DNA of 64,000 nt from Carnobacterium funditum DSM 5970 (GTDB taxonomy: Bacteria; Bacillota; Bacilli; Lactobacillales; Carnobacteriaceae): contig NZ_JQLL01000001.1 in assembly GCF_000744185.1 (NCBI RefSeq), forward strand, positions 1,388,501 to 1,452,500, read 5' to 3'. The notes below the pieces were generated by a model that did not search any database, was not told the origin of the DNA, and saw nothing but the letters and a program-made list of their open reading frames with translations. The stretch's first letter is position 1; each line of letters starts with the position of its first letter. The translations under genes were made by a program, and so were the position numbers. Of this stretch, positions 27,393 to 37,034 are shown one piece after another.

Positions 27393-28529
27393 ATGAATAA
27401 AAAAGAATCCATTGCTATTGTCGGTGCTGGCATCGTAGGAGCAACAACTGCATTTTATCTGAGTTCTGAAGGCTACGATGTCACCATTTATGATGAGGGA
27501 ACAGGGCAAGCAACATCGGCCGCTGCTGGAATTATCTGCCCTTGGCTGTCACAACGCCGCAATAAAAAATGGTATCAATTAGCCGCTGCTGGTGCAGCTT
27601 TTTACCCAACGTTGCTCCATGACTTGAACGAAGATGCGGCTGACTCTGACATTTATCGTCAAGTCGGGACACTGGTTTTTAAAAAATCTCCTGAATTATT
27701 AACCAAACTTGAAAAAATAGCTTTAAAAAGAAGAGAACTAGCACCTGAGATTGGTGAACTCGCTATCCTTTCACCTGCTGAAATTAAAACCAAGCTTCCT
27801 TTGATAGAAACAAATCAATCCGCTTTATTTGCCTCCGGTGGAGCTCGAGTTGATGGGTCATTACTGACTAGAAAGCTGTTAGATACGGCTATTTTAAATG
27901 GTGCAGAGTATTTGAACGAAAAAGCTCAGCTAATATCTTCCAATAATGGAACTTATTCTATCTCCACAACTAAAGAGACCCAACCATTTTCTGCTGTTAT
28001 TTTAGCTGTAGGTGCTTGGCTGCCAGAAATTTTAGAACCTTTAGGCTTTTCTGTTGATATCCGTCCACAAAAAGGCCAATTAGTTTATTTAGAAGTAGCA
28101 AAAGAAACAAAAGATTGGCCAGTCGTTATGCCAGATGGCGAAAAAGATATTATTCCTTTTCCAAACGGACGCATCGTGGTAGGCGCTACCCACGAAAACG
28201 ATGAAGGTTATGACTTAACGCTCACTGAAGAAAAACTAACTGCGATGTTAAACGAGGCTTCTAATTTTGCCCCTAGCTTAGCGAAAGCAAAAATTAAAGA
28301 AGCACGCGTTGGTACTCGTGCGTTTACTTCTGACTTTGCTCCATTTTTTGGTGAAGTTCCACAATCTCCTAAGCTTTACGTAGCCAGCGGTTTAGGTTCT
28401 TCTGGCTTAACTTCAGGGCCAATTATTGCTCGTATGTTGACTCAATTAATCATGGACAAGCCCACCGATCTGCCAATATCTGATTATCCTGTAGCTCGCT
28501 ACATTAAAAAAATCGCCCGAAACAGCTAA
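27393..28529 (+). CDS. FAD-dependent amino-acid oxidase/dehydrogenase (DAO family)
   Basis: Flavoprotein of 378 residues. The N-terminal Rossmann motif is IAIVGAGIVGATTAFYLSSE, and ATSAAAGIICPW and the C-terminal GSSGLTSGPIIA complete the FAD site of DadA/glycine-oxidase-like proteins. It would oxidise a D-amino acid, glycine or a similar amine; the substrate cannot be set by eye. AAAGGTGA precedes ATG 27393. It follows proBA but after a terminator, so the link to proline is only positional. Confidence 0.85.
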   Translation: MNKKESIAIVGAGIVGATTAFYLSSEGYDVTIYDEGTGQATSAAAGIICPWLSQRRNKKWYQLAAAGAAFYPTLLHDLNEDAADSDIYRQVGTLVFKKSPELLTKLEKIALKRRELAPEIGELAILSPAEIKTKLPLIETNQSALFASGGARVDGSLLTRKLLDTAILNGAEYLNEKAQLISSNNGTYSISTTKETQPFSAVILAVGAWLPEILEPLGFSVDIRPQKGQLVYLEVAKETKDWPVVMPDGEKDIIPFPNGRIVVGATHENDEGYDLTLTEEKLTAMLNEASNFAPSLAKAKIKEARVGTRAFTSDFAPFFGEVPQSPKLYVASGLGSSGLTSGPIIARMLTQLIMDKPTDLPISDYPVARYIKKIARNS

Positions 28530-28545
28530 CAATTACTACCTTATA

Positions 28546-28585
28546 AAAGAAGCTGGGACAATACTGTCTCAGCTCCTTTTATTTT
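28546..28585 (+). terminator. Terminator of the oxidase gene
   Basis: AGCTGGGACA (28551-28560) pairs with TGTCTCAGCT (28565-28574, one G-T pair), flanked by AAAAG/CTTTT, followed by ATTTTTT. It also faces the end of asnB. Confidence 0.75.
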
Positions 28586-28617
28586 TTCCTATTCGTTTAT
28601 TTAATCTTAGCAGTAAA

Positions 28618-30510
28618 TTATTGTTTTACTGCGTAACTTAAAGGTTCGATTAAAAATTCTTCTTTGTCTTCGACATAGACACGGTGCCAAACCATAAACG
28701 TCAGCATCACCCATATTTTACGGGAATGATCAATTTTACCCACTCGATGTTTGTTTAATAAATCTACTACGTATTTTTTATTCAATAAATGGTCTGTTTG
28801 AGAATCATTAATAATCTTCAAAGCCCAGTCATACATTTCATCTTTTAACCAATGACGAATAGGAACTGGGAACCCAAGTTTTTTACGATATAAAACGTTA
28901 TCTGGGACTATCCCTTCAACAGCTTTTCTTAAAATATATTTTGTCGTCCCATTGGCAATCCTCAGATTAGCTGGGATTTGCTGAGCAACCTTAAATACTT
29001 CTTTATCCAGGAAAGGTGTTCTTAATTCCAAAGCATGAGCCATCGTTGTTCTATCTGCGTTCGATAATAGATCACCGCTTAACCATGTATTGATGTCAAT
29101 CAACTGCATTCTATCTATAGGGCTGTATCCAATTGTCTGCTGATACAAGGTCTCTGTTACTGCTTTATAAGGATAGTTGAGATTATAATTTGTTAAGATT
29201 TTTTTCTTTTCTACTTCATCAAATATCTTAGCATTGCCTACGTAACGTTTTTCTAAAGAGGTTGTTCCTCTTAAAAGAAAACTTTTACCCTTCACCCCTT
29301 CTGGCATTAATCTAGCTAAGTAGTTGATCGCGTAATTCGTTACACGACCTGTATTAGCAAATAGTCTTAAAGAATGTGGTTCATTATAAATGCCGTACCC
29401 ACCAAATAGTTCATCTGCACCTTCGCCTGATAAAGCAACTTTCACATGTTTTCGAGCTAACTTTGATAGAAAGAATTGAGGTACAGCTGCTGGATCAGCT
29501 AAAGGGTCATCCATATGCCATACAAATTTAGGGAATTCATCCATAAACTCTTGGGCGGTAATGGTGTAACTAAAATTTTCTACTTTCAATTCTTCTGCCG
29601 TTTCTTCGGCTAAGTTTATTTCATTATACCCTTCTCGTTCAAAGCCAACGGATAAGGTTTTTAATTTTGGATTAAACTCCTTAGCTATCGCAACAATAAT
29701 GGATGAGTCAATCCCACCTGATAGAAAAGAGCCTACCGTCACATCTGAACGCATATGCTTTTCAATCGAATCATATAGACTATTTTTTATTTTTTCAGCA
29801 AATATCGTTTCAGTATTCTTTACTGGTCTAAAATCAGCCTGCCAGTACTTTGTAATAATCATTTCTTCATTTTCTTTTTTAGTGATATAGTGTCCTGGTG
29901 GTAATTCTTTAATTGTTTTATGCAAGGTGTTTGAACTAGGTACATACTGAAAGGTTAAATAATTTTGTAGAGCAACTTGGTCTAGTTCCTTATTACCAAT
30001 CACGCTTAAAATAGCTTTTTTTTCAGAAGATACATAAAGTCCTTCATCTTCAATTGCGTAATAGAAGGGTTTAATACCAAATTGATCACGTGCTCCAAAA
30101 AATGTTTTTTCTTGTTTATCCCAGATAACAAAAGCAAACATGCCACGTAGTTTAGCTGTTATCTTTTCTTTGTACTCTGCATAAGTAGCTAATATGACTT
30201 CTGTATCACTATCTGTCTGGAAGGTATAGCCTTTAATAACTAATTCATCTCTTAACTCTATGTAATTATATACCTCACCGTTGAAAATAATCCAATACCG
30301 TTCTTCTTCATAAGATAATGGTTGATGGCCATTTTCAATATCAATGATACTTAAACGCCGAAACCCTAGTGAAATAGATTCATCAACGTAGTAGCCTTCT
30401 TCATCTGGACCTCTATGCACAATAGATTGGTTCATCTTTTGAACAAGCTTTTTTTGATTTCTAACTAATTGTTCTTTTTCATTCGATACATATCCAACAA
30501 ATCCACACAT
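28618..30510 (-). CDS. asnB: Asparagine synthase (glutamine-hydrolysing)
   Basis: Makes asparagine from aspartate, ATP and glutamine. I chose ATG 30510 because the next codon is the Cys2 nucleophile of the glutaminase domain (MCGFVGYVSN), exposed after Met removal; GAGGGAA precedes it. The glutaminase half shows HRGPDEEGYY and FNGEVYNY; the synthetase half shows the PP-loop VGSFLSGGIDSSI and LSGEGADELFGGY. 630 residues, family length. A single gene with a 340-base upstream gap. Confidence 0.93.
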   Translation of the reverse strand: MCGFVGYVSNEKEQLVRNQKKLVQKMNQSIVHRGPDEEGYYVDESISLGFRRLSIIDIENGHQPLSYEEERYWIIFNGEVYNYIELRDELVIKGYTFQTDSDTEVILATYAEYKEKITAKLRGMFAFVIWDKQEKTFFGARDQFGIKPFYYAIEDEGLYVSSEKKAILSVIGNKELDQVALQNYLTFQYVPSSNTLHKTIKELPPGHYITKKENEEMIITKYWQADFRPVKNTETIFAEKIKNSLYDSIEKHMRSDVTVGSFLSGGIDSSIIVAIAKEFNPKLKTLSVGFEREGYNEINLAEETAEELKVENFSYTITAQEFMDEFPKFVWHMDDPLADPAAVPQFFLSKLARKHVKVALSGEGADELFGGYGIYNEPHSLRLFANTGRVTNYAINYLARLMPEGVKGKSFLLRGTTSLEKRYVGNAKIFDEVEKKKILTNYNLNYPYKAVTETLYQQTIGYSPIDRMQLIDINTWLSGDLLSNADRTTMAHALELRTPFLDKEVFKVAQQIPANLRIANGTTKYILRKAVEGIVPDNVLYRKKLGFPVPIRHWLKDEMYDWALKIINDSQTDHLLNKKYVVDLLNKHRVGKIDHSRKIWVMLTFMVWHRVYVEDKEEFLIEPLSYAVKQ

Positions 30511-30803
30511 TCTAATTTCCCTCATTCCTTCAGCTCTCAAACAAAAAATTATTTTATACTGTCATTTACATTCATTATTTTTAAGTTGAATCAAATTTAC
30601 TATCCTACATAGTTCAATTTACAGGAAGTTCTTTTTAATTTCAATATAAAATGACAAATCAGCCACATTTATGTCTAAATCGTTGCAATTATTACTTTTT
30701 GTTATTATTTTATAAGAAAAAAAGCACTATTTAGCACAAAGTAGTTTTGGACAGATAACTGTGTATGAGGAAATTATTTTTAAAATCGTTAAAGATAAAA
30801 AAA
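30511..30803. other. Region upstream of asnB
   Basis: AT-rich DNA with no gene. No T-box features (specifier stem, GGTGG antiterminator) were found upstream of asnB, so amino-acid control by that route is not supported. Confidence 0.4.
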
Positions 30804-30831
30804 GAACACTCTCTAATTCTTTAGAGTGTTC
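30804..30831 (-). terminator. Terminator of the lipoprotein gene
   Basis: GAACACTCT (30804-30812) and AGAGTGTTC (30823-30831); on the minus strand the stem is followed by TTTTTTTATC. Confidence 0.8.
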
Positions 30832-30854
30832 CGTTCTTATCGTCATCGTTTATC

Positions 30855-31700
30855 TTATTTTGTGTAGACGTTATATTCTCCGGTCAATGGATCCATCTTC
30901 ATTAATGTTTCTGTTAATAGATCATACTTAAACATACCAACCATATTCGATATTTCTACCCCATCCACCTCATGAGCATAGCGAACTTCTACTTGATAGG
31001 TTTTTTCATCCTCTTTTGAGCTATAAAATTGATTGTCTTTTGCAGAAATACCCGTCATAGTTACAATTTTTTCTAATACCATGATTCGTTCTTCTTCGAC
31101 TGACATTACGGGTACTTCGTTTGATGGTTCTGAACTGTTGCTTGAGCTTTCTGATGAAACCTCTGATGGTTCTGGCGAAACTGTTTCTACAGTTTCCATT
31201 GCGATATTTTCAGTTGTTTCTTTTTTAGCTAACCATGTTTTAATATCATCATCACTAGCCTTTTTAATGTCTTGGCCCGTTGCATCTCTGAAATCAGTTG
31301 CTGCTAATTCAGAAACTCTTTCCGTTTTATATTCTGAGTTTTCAAGAAGTGTCGCTGTTTTATCAGATTTAGCTTTCTCGGCTTGTGCAGTATTAATCTT
31401 TGTTTTCAATTCAGTTGCTTGGCTTTTTAACTCAGGGTAGTCAGATAACTCATTTGCTAACACATTTTCAATAGTGCCGGCTGCTTCATCTAATTTATCA
31501 TTTTCAAATTGTGCTAAGCTAGCTTTGTACACTGTACGGTAGCCATCTTCAGCAGGTTGTGTTTGGTTAGATGAATCTACTTCTATTACACTGGAACTCG
31601 TTGATGATTCCATTGATGTATTATTTGTCGTTTCACCGCAGGCACTTAATACAAATAGACTAGTTGTCGCTATAAAAAAAATCGTTAATTTTTTAGTCAT
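30855..31700 (-). CDS. Secreted lipoprotein of unknown function
   Basis: 281 residues. A signal peptide (MTKKLTIFFIATTSLFVLSA) ends in the lipobox LSAC, with Cys21 as the lipid anchor. A Ser/Thr-rich linker follows, then a helical region (about 50-125), a second Ser/Glu-rich linker (about 165-195) and a C-terminal beta-rich domain with DLLTETLMKMDPLTGEYNVY, which may be PepSY-like. No enzyme motif seen. The gene has a good GGAGG and its own terminator. Location: outer face of the membrane. Confidence 0.75.
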   Translation of the reverse strand: MTKKLTIFFIATTSLFVLSACGETTNNTSMESSTSSSVIEVDSSNQTQPAEDGYRTVYKASLAQFENDKLDEAAGTIENVLANELSDYPELKSQATELKTKINTAQAEKAKSDKTATLLENSEYKTERVSELAATDFRDATGQDIKKASDDDIKTWLAKKETTENIAMETVETVSPEPSEVSSESSSNSSEPSNEVPVMSVEEERIMVLEKIVTMTGISAKDNQFYSSKEDEKTYQVEVRYAHEVDGVEISNMVGMFKYDLLTETLMKMDPLTGEYNVYTK

Positions 31701-31831
31701 CTTTTAATTCCTCCTTTAAACATTTCTCTTCTTCATTATACCTTAAATTCTGCATCTTCCTACTGCTTTATTAAATATTTGTATAACCTCTTTGTTTCAA
31801 CTATACTTACCTACAATAACTATATGAAGGG

Positions 31832-32267
31832 ATGATCCTCATAAAAAACTTCCTAACTGAGTTTAAAGAGTTTGCCTTCAGAGGAAATGTTCTTGACCTA
31901 GCAGCCGGCATTGTTAATGGTGCTGCTTTTACAACAATTATTACTTCTTTGGTAGAAAACATTAGTATACTAGTAGTTGGTATACTAACTGGCGGTCATG
32001 ATATTTCAGCATTATCCGTTACCATAGGATCCGCTAAGCTAGCATATGGATTTTTTTACAAGCTATTATTAACTTTTTAATTATGACTTTTTAATTACTG
32101 TACTTGTTGTTTTTATATTTATAAAAATGATTAATACCGCTGTTGCTAAGTTTAAACAAGAAGAAGGAATTGAAAAAACAGAAGTTAAAATTCCGGCCGC
32201 TGAACAATATTTGAAAGATATACGTAATTTGTTAGCTAAGGAAAGAATTCCTACTGATTTACCTTAA
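31832..32267 (+). pseudogene. mscL: Broken large-conductance mechanosensitive channel gene
   Basis: The frame reads MscL-like sequence: [20 protein letters not shown], then GSAKLAYGF. It shifts at a run of seven T (32051-32057) to [11 protein letters not shown] and shifts again at five T (32088-32092) to VFIFIKMINTAVAKFKQEE and RNLLAKE before TAA 32265-32267. One T missing at each run would explain both shifts. The normal start also seems lost: the spacing from GAAGGG points to ATA 31841 where ATG would be expected. Conserved pore residues differ too ([10 protein letters not shown] for VGVIIGGAF). Probably not functional. Confidence 0.85.
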
Positions 32268-32271
32268 ACAC

Positions 32272-32309
32272 AAAAAAACTCTGAAGGAAAACTCCTTCAG
32301 AGTTTTTTT
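32272..32309. terminator. Bidirectional terminator
   Basis: AAAAAAACTCTGAAGGA (32272-32288) with TCCTTCAGAGTTTTTTT (32293-32309), perfect stem, between the mscL relic and the convergent MFS gene. Confidence 0.88.
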
Positions 32310-32316
32310 GGTCACT

Positions 32317-33561
32317 TTATTCTACTTGATAATCAGGGTTTTGATAGTTTTCTTTCTTCAAGCCTTTAATACTCATCATAATGACAAAACTAAACAGGTA
32401 CAGTGCTGATAAAAATAACATAACGGCTAGTAAATTGTAATTATCTAAAATAACCCCAATTATTACAGAGGAAAAGCCTCCAACTGCTCGCCCAACGTTC
32501 AAAATAACATTATTAGCTGTCGAACGAATATGGGTTGGGTAAAGTCTTCCAACAATCGCCCCATAACCCGCAAACATCCCGTTAGCAAAGAATCCTACAA
32601 CGGCTCCGCCTAACAATAAGGTCCACTCACTCGTTGCTGTTACAAAAAGAAAAACTGAGGCAGCAGAAGCTAATAGGAATAACCCGTATGCTGTTCTAGC
32701 ACCTAATTTATCTAAAAGTCTACCAAACAACAGCATCCCAATACTCATTCCAATAATCGTAGAAATCATCCAGATAGATGAACCAGATACGGATAAACCT
32801 AAACTTTTTTGTAAAATAGATGGCAGCCAGTTCATTAGTCCAAAGTAGCCTGCAATTTGAACAGTAGCCATCAACATTAGCGATATAGTCAGTTTTGCCA
32901 ATTTTGCTGTTTTAAATAACTCTTTAATTGAGATAGAAGGTCCATTTTTTTCTAGTTTTGTTTGTTTCCATTCATCTGTTTCATCTAGATGTTTACGTAC
33001 TAAGATGGCCATAACGACAGGAAACAATCCAAATAAAAACAAGGTATTCCAGCCCAATGTCGGAATAATTAATGCTGCTAGAATGGCTGCTAAGATTGAA
33101 CCCATTTGACCAGAAATTGTTACAATAGAAGTCATAGCGCCCATTTTCTTCCTAGAGAAAACTTCAGCAACCAACGCCATCCCTATTCCATATTCCCCAC
33201 CAGCCCCTATACCCGCTAAAAACCGGAAAATATAGATTAAATAGATGTCATTTGCAAAGTACATCGCTGCAGTGGCAAACGCAAAAATATACACTGTATA
33301 ACTAAACATCTTAACTCGGCCATGTTTATCTGCCAACACCCCAAATAAAACGCCCCCTAATAACATCCCTAGATTTGTTATCGTAGAGATCAGTCCTGCT
33401 GCCGCACTCGTTAGCTGCAATTGAGCAGTAATAGAAGATAGTGAAAAGGAAAGAAACATAATATCCATATTCTCTAATCCGTATCCTACTGCTGATGAAG
33501 CTAAAACTTTCTTTTGGTAGCCTGACATGGTTTGATTACCAGTTGCCGTTTGTTGTTCCAT
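32317..33561 (-). CDS. MFS transporter, metabolite:proton symporter type
   Basis: 414 residues, 12 hydrophobic segments. The loop 2-3 motif GVLADKHGRVKMF and the later GRLLDKLGARTAYG are the paired MFS signatures; FRFLAGIGAGGEYGIGMALV is typical of the sugar/aromatic-acid/niacin symporter group. Substrate unknown. Single gene, minus strand, with its terminator shared with the mscL relic. Confidence 0.85.
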   Translation of the reverse strand: MEQQTATGNQTMSGYQKKVLASSAVGYGLENMDIMFLSFSLSSITAQLQLTSAAAGLISTITNLGMLLGGVLFGVLADKHGRVKMFSYTVYIFAFATAAMYFANDIYLIYIFRFLAGIGAGGEYGIGMALVAEVFSRKKMGAMTSIVTISGQMGSILAAILAALIIPTLGWNTLFLFGLFPVVMAILVRKHLDETDEWKQTKLEKNGPSISIKELFKTAKLAKLTISLMLMATVQIAGYFGLMNWLPSILQKSLGLSVSGSSIWMISTIIGMSIGMLLFGRLLDKLGARTAYGLFLLASAASVFLFVTATSEWTLLLGGAVVGFFANGMFAGYGAIVGRLYPTHIRSTANNVILNVGRAVGGFSSVIIGVILDNYNLLAVMLFLSALYLFSFVIMMSIKGLKKENYQNPDYQVE

Positions 33562-33672
33562 ATTTTATTTTCCTCCTAAAACGAATGATCTCTGTCATTC
33601 ATTATTTTATGGTATTAATAGTAGTATACGGACTATTCTATTTTTGAGCAACCCTTTTTGTGTCATTGTTTT

Positions 33673-33704
33673 AAAAAAACACCATGACAAAAGCCACGAT
33701 GTTT
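33673..33704 (-). terminator. Terminator of the rsmI gene group
   Basis: On the minus strand AAACATCGTG (33704-33695) pairs, with G-T pairs, with CATGGTGTTT (33686-33677), followed by TTTT. Confidence 0.65.
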
Positions 33705-33713
33705 CATTCTTTA

Positions 33714-34592
33714 TTAGATACTATGAAAAATAGCATAAATTTCTTGCTTTTTACTCTCTCTCACTTTAGCTACCAGTTTAATGGCTTCCTTACTCGTAAT
33801 TTCTTTTTCTTCCATTAAAAGATTTACGTGTTCTATTACCGATAAACTTTCCCACGAAGTATCTGGTTTCGCCATTAAAGAACCTTCACTATTTCCTTCG
33901 ATAATTAAGCAAAATTCTCCCCTGATTTCTGAATTCGCGGCCCACTCGACCATCTCTTCTATCGTTCCACGGATAAATTCTTCGTAACGCTTAGTTAATT
34001 CGCGACAACAAACCATCTTCCGTTCTGGTCCAAATACAGTTAACATGTTTTTTAACACTTCTTTTAACCTGTGGGGCGATTCATACAAAATTAGTGTTTC
34101 GGGTCTGCAATTTAACTCTTCCAACTCATTTAGTTGCTCTTTTTTCTTCCGCGGCAAGAAACCATAAAAGTAAAAAGGCTGTGGTGCAATTCCTGATGCA
34201 ATCAAAGCTGTTAATCCAGCATTTGCTCCTGGTAACGGAACAACTGGAATATCAGCTTCGATACAAGCAAGAACTAACTCATGTCCAGGATCACTAATAG
34301 ACGGCATACCTGCATCACTAACTTGAGCGACTGCATCTCCTGCTAATAATTTTTCAATCAATTGATGGATTCGTTCTTTTGTATTGTGTTCGTGAAAACT
34401 GAGTTGAGGCGTCTTTATTTCAAAATGATTTAATAATTTCTGGGTGTTTCGTGTATCTTCTGAAGCGATTAAATCAACTTCTTTGAGTAATCTAATGCCA
34501 CGAATAGTCATATCTTCTAGATTACCAATAGGTGTTGGAATGAGATACAGTATTCCTCTAACTTCTTTTTCAAAACTCTTTTGGCTTTTCAA
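33714..34592 (-). CDS. rsmI: 16S rRNA (cytidine-1402-2'-O)-methyltransferase
   Basis: Methylates the ribose of C1402 in the decoding centre of 16S rRNA. 292 residues of the tetrapyrrole-methylase fold: [53 protein letters not shown] and [16 protein letters not shown] are the SAM-binding motifs. TTG 34592 is the start, with AAAGGAGG 11 bases upstream, overlapping the preceding gene by 23 bases. Last gene of the yabA-trmN6-yazA-rsmI neighbourhood conserved in Firmicutes. Confidence 0.95.
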   Translation of the reverse strand: MKSQKSFEKEVRGILYLIPTPIGNLEDMTIRGIRLLKEVDLIASEDTRNTQKLLNHFEIKTPQLSFHEHNTKERIHQLIEKLLAGDAVAQVSDAGMPSISDPGHELVLACIEADIPVVPLPGANAGLTALIASGIAPQPFYFYGFLPRKKKEQLNELEELNCRPETLILYESPHRLKEVLKNMLTVFGPERKMVCCRELTKRYEEFIRGTIEEMVEWAANSEIRGEFCLIIEGNSEGSLMAKPDTSWESLSVIEHVNLLMEEKEITSKEAIKLVAKVRESKKQEIYAIFHSI

Positions 34593-34929
34593 TTGGTTCC
34601 GCCTCCTTTACGTTTATTAAGTTGTTGTTTATTATACAAGATTGACTTAAATCTACCGGGAATTTAATTCCCTTTACTCGTAAAAATTGTTCTTTTTTTT
34701 TGCGAGACTGTTTTTTAAAAGCATATTCTGCTTTAGTGGCTTCGCTGCGTGTTTTAAACTCTTCTGCATAAATCATTTTAACCGGACGACGCGTGATTGG
34801 CTTCGTGTATTTAGCCCCTTCACCGGTATTGTGTTCTTTTTCTCTTCGAACTAAATCAGTTGTGTACCCGCCATAGAAACTTTCGTCTTTACAATATAAA
34901 ACATAAAAATAACTAACTATTTTTCCCAT
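34570..34929 (-). CDS. GIY-YIG nuclease-fold protein (YazA/UPF0213)
   Basis: 119 residues. The motif appears as [20 protein letters not shown], with [11 protein letters not shown] and [20 protein letters not shown] typical of the single-domain UPF0213 group. Function unknown. ATG 34929 is preferred; it lies inside the end of trmN6 (overlap 17 bases), so the genes are coupled. The tail of about 25 residues extends beyond the family core. Confidence 0.88.
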   Translation of the reverse strand: MGKIVSYFYVLYCKDESFYGGYTTDLVRREKEHNTGEGAKYTKPITRRPVKMIYAEEFKTRSEATKAEYAFKKQSRKKKEQFLRVKGIKFPVDLSQSCIINNNLINVKEAEPIEKPKEF

Positions 34930-35668
34930 ATAGCATCTCTTCCACTTCAGGCAAATATTGATTGTCTTGACTGTAGACAATTAAAGGTGGCAAAATACGA
35001 AAGCCATTATCCTTTCCATCTTTGATCCCTTCAATCAACAATGTATTCGCTTCTTTATTCTCTTTAGGGTAAACAAATCTTATTTTTTTAGGTGCTAATC
35101 GATGTCTTTTCATTGCATCCAGTATCTCAAGTAGTCGGTCAGGACGATGCACAAAGTAAGCTTTCCCATTCATCTTCAACATTCCACTCGTTACTTTCAT
35201 TAGTTCATCTAAATTTGTATGCAATTCATGTCTAGCAATCGCCAAATGAGAATTAGGATTTTTAATACTCGTGCCTTCGTTAGCAAAATAAGGCGGGTTA
35301 CATGTAACAATATCAATGGAATCCTTCTTTACCCACTTTAGCGCTTCATTTATATTTCCTTCAACAACTGACAACTGGTCTTCCAGATAATTCATTTGAA
35401 TACTGCGTTCTGCCATATTCACCAAACGTGGCTGAAGCTCAATCCCCACAATAGAGCTTTTGGTTTTCTTACTCAATAATAGACCGACAACTCCGTTTCC
35501 TGCACACAGGTCTACAATTTTTGCTCTGTTATGTTTGGGTACTTGAGCAAATTCTCCTAGTAATACAGCATCCAAAGAAAACGAAAAAACAGATGGGCTT
35601 TGAATAATTTTTAATTCATGACGGATGAGTTGATCTATTCGCTCGTCTTCTTGTAACCATTCTTCCAT
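34913..35668 (-). CDS. trmN6: tRNA1(Val) (adenine-37-N6)-methyltransferase (YabB)
   Basis: SAM-dependent methyltransferase, 251 residues. SAM motif I is [14 protein letters not shown] and the N6-adenine motif NPPY is in [17 protein letters not shown] 35668 follows AAAGGAG at eight bases; an in-frame upstream extension to 35698 has no ribosome binding site. It is followed by the GIY-YIG gene and rsmI with overlaps, one operon. Confidence 0.92.
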   Translation of the reverse strand: MEEWLQEDERIDQLIRHELKIIQSPSVFSFSLDAVLLGEFAQVPKHNRAKIVDLCAGNGVVGLLLSKKTKSSIVGIELQPRLVNMAERSIQMNYLEDQLSVVEGNINEALKWVKKDSIDIVTCNPPYFANEGTSIKNPNSHLAIARHELHTNLDELMKVTSGMLKMNGKAYFVHRPDRLLEILDAMKRHRLAPKKIRFVYPKENKEANTLLIEGIKDGKDNGFRILPPLIVYSQDNQYLPEVEEMLYGKNS

Positions 35669-35710
35669 GCATGACACTCCTTTATTGATGTTAATCATCC
35701 TCCATTATAG

Positions 35711-35751
35711 CATAAAATAAACCAACAGCTGAGCTATTGGCTTATTTTATA
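35711..35751 (-). terminator. Terminator of the quinone oxidoreductase gene
   Basis: ATAAAATAA (35712-35720) and TTATTTTAT (35742-35750) with a GC-richer centre (CCAA/TTGG, AGCT/AGCT). Confidence 0.65.
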
Positions 35752-35764
35752 CTATAGATATAAG

Positions 35765-36745
35765 TTAAATGGTTACTATGATTTTACCAATATTTTCATT
35801 AGATTCCATGTAACGGTGAGCTTTTTCAACTTCTTCTAAAGAAAATATAGTATCAATAACGGGTTTTATCGTACCCAATTCTAGATAAGGCATAACCACC
35901 TTTATAAACTCTTGAGTAAGTTTAGCTTTATAAGCATCGCTACGAGGCGTCAATAATGTTCCTTTCAACGTCACTCGTTTAGTTAATAGTTCCAATAGAT
36001 TTACTTCTTTTACAATTGATCCACCTAAGGTACCAATCAAAATCAAACGGCTGTCTTTTTTTAAACTTTCTATATTTTTCTCCCAATACGAAGCACCGAC
36101 AAAATCAAGAATCAAATCTACTCCTTCTTGGTTGGTACAAGCTAAAACTTTTTCTGAAAAATCTTCTTCTTTATAATTAATCGTTTCACTTGCTCCTAGG
36201 TTTTCACAAACCGTTAATTTCTCTTTCGATCCAGCTGTTGTAATAACACGAGCTCCAATAATATGCTTGGCTATTTGAATAGCAGCAGTCCCTACACCAC
36301 TAGCACCTGCATGAATTAAAACTGTTTCTTCTGGCTTAAGTTCTCCTAGCCAACACAACGTTTGGTAAGCCGTCAAAAATACTTCAGGAATGGCAGCACC
36401 ACAATCGAAACCAATATTTTCAGGTAACAGTATTGCACGATCTACCGGTAAAACAGCATATTGGGCGTAACCGCCTTGATTAACTAATCCTGCTACTCTA
36501 GTTCCTGGTTTAAATCGCTTATCTGTTCCTGGATTTTCCACAACTATCCCAGAAACTTCAACACCTAATATTGGATAAGGAGCCTTTAATAACGTATTGG
36601 CTCGTGTCAGTAAATCTGTACGGTTTAACGCTGCTGCTCTAACCTCTATCAGTAATTCAGTAGACTTTGGAATAGGCTTTTCTCTTTGTTCGATGATTAA
36701 TTGAGATGAGTCTCCAGGACGCACGATGCTGACTGCTTTCATCAT
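35765..36745 (-). CDS. Quinone oxidoreductase-like, medium-chain dehydrogenase/reductase
   Basis: NADPH-dependent MDR enzyme, 326 residues. The N-terminal GroES-like domain (ALNRTDLLTRAN..., PYPILGVEVSGIVVE) is followed by the Rossmann motif VLIHAGASGVGTAAIQIAKH. It lacks the structural-zinc cysteines, placing it in the QOR group that reduces quinones or enals. ATG 36745 (or the adjacent ATG 36742) has AAGGAAGGG upstream. It interrupts the usual yabA-trmN6 order. Confidence 0.88.
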   Translation of the reverse strand: MMKAVSIVRPGDSSQLIIEQREKPIPKSTELLIEVRAAALNRTDLLTRANTLLKAPYPILGVEVSGIVVENPGTDKRFKPGTRVAGLVNQGGYAQYAVLPVDRAILLPENIGFDCGAAIPEVFLTAYQTLCWLGELKPEETVLIHAGASGVGTAAIQIAKHIIGARVITTAGSKEKLTVCENLGASETINYKEEDFSEKVLACTNQEGVDLILDFVGASYWEKNIESLKKDSRLILIGTLGGSIVKEVNLLELLTKRVTLKGTLLTPRSDAYKAKLTQEFIKVVMPYLELGTIKPVIDTIFSLEEVEKAHRYMESNENIGKIIVTI

Positions 36746-36767
36746 GATTAACCCTTCCTTTCTTGAA

Positions 36768-36812
36768 TAAAAGGTGGTAAAAAGAAAGAGCTTCTTTTTA
36801 CCACCTTTTATT
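36768..36812 (-). terminator. Terminator of the small gene at 36.8 kb
   Basis: Perfect 20-base arms (36768-36787 and 36793-36812; core AAAGGTGGTAAAAAGAA) with a five-base loop. It lies between the hypothetical gene and the quinone reductase start. Confidence 0.85.
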
Positions 36813-36827
36813 TAACTATCTTACAAA

Positions 36828-37034
36828 TTAAATTAGTTCGCTTGCTTCTTTCAATTCGAATGTTGCTTCTGAATGAGCTTTAAGGAACGTGTCAGATTCA
36901 GAATCATTCTTAAGAGTAATTTCCTCTATCGTTTCATCTGAATGAATCATTGTAAAAATAAAACTTGTGGAATTTTTTTGCCGGGTCAAAAATTCTTGTA
37001 ACTCAATACTTGTCATTTTATTAAATTGATGCAT
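36828..37034 (-). CDS. Small hypothetical protein
   Basis: 68 residues, no family recognised, starting MHQFNKMTSIELQEFLTRQK. Beta strands SFIFTMIHSD and TIEEITLKND are followed by an acidic helix; no cysteine, no membrane segment. ATG 37034 has AAAGGTGG eight bases upstream, and a very strong terminator follows, so it is likely a real single gene. Function unknown. Confidence 0.6.
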   Translation of the reverse strand: MHQFNKMTSIELQEFLTRQKNSTSFIFTMIHSDETIEEITLKNDSESDTFLKAHSEATFELKEASELI

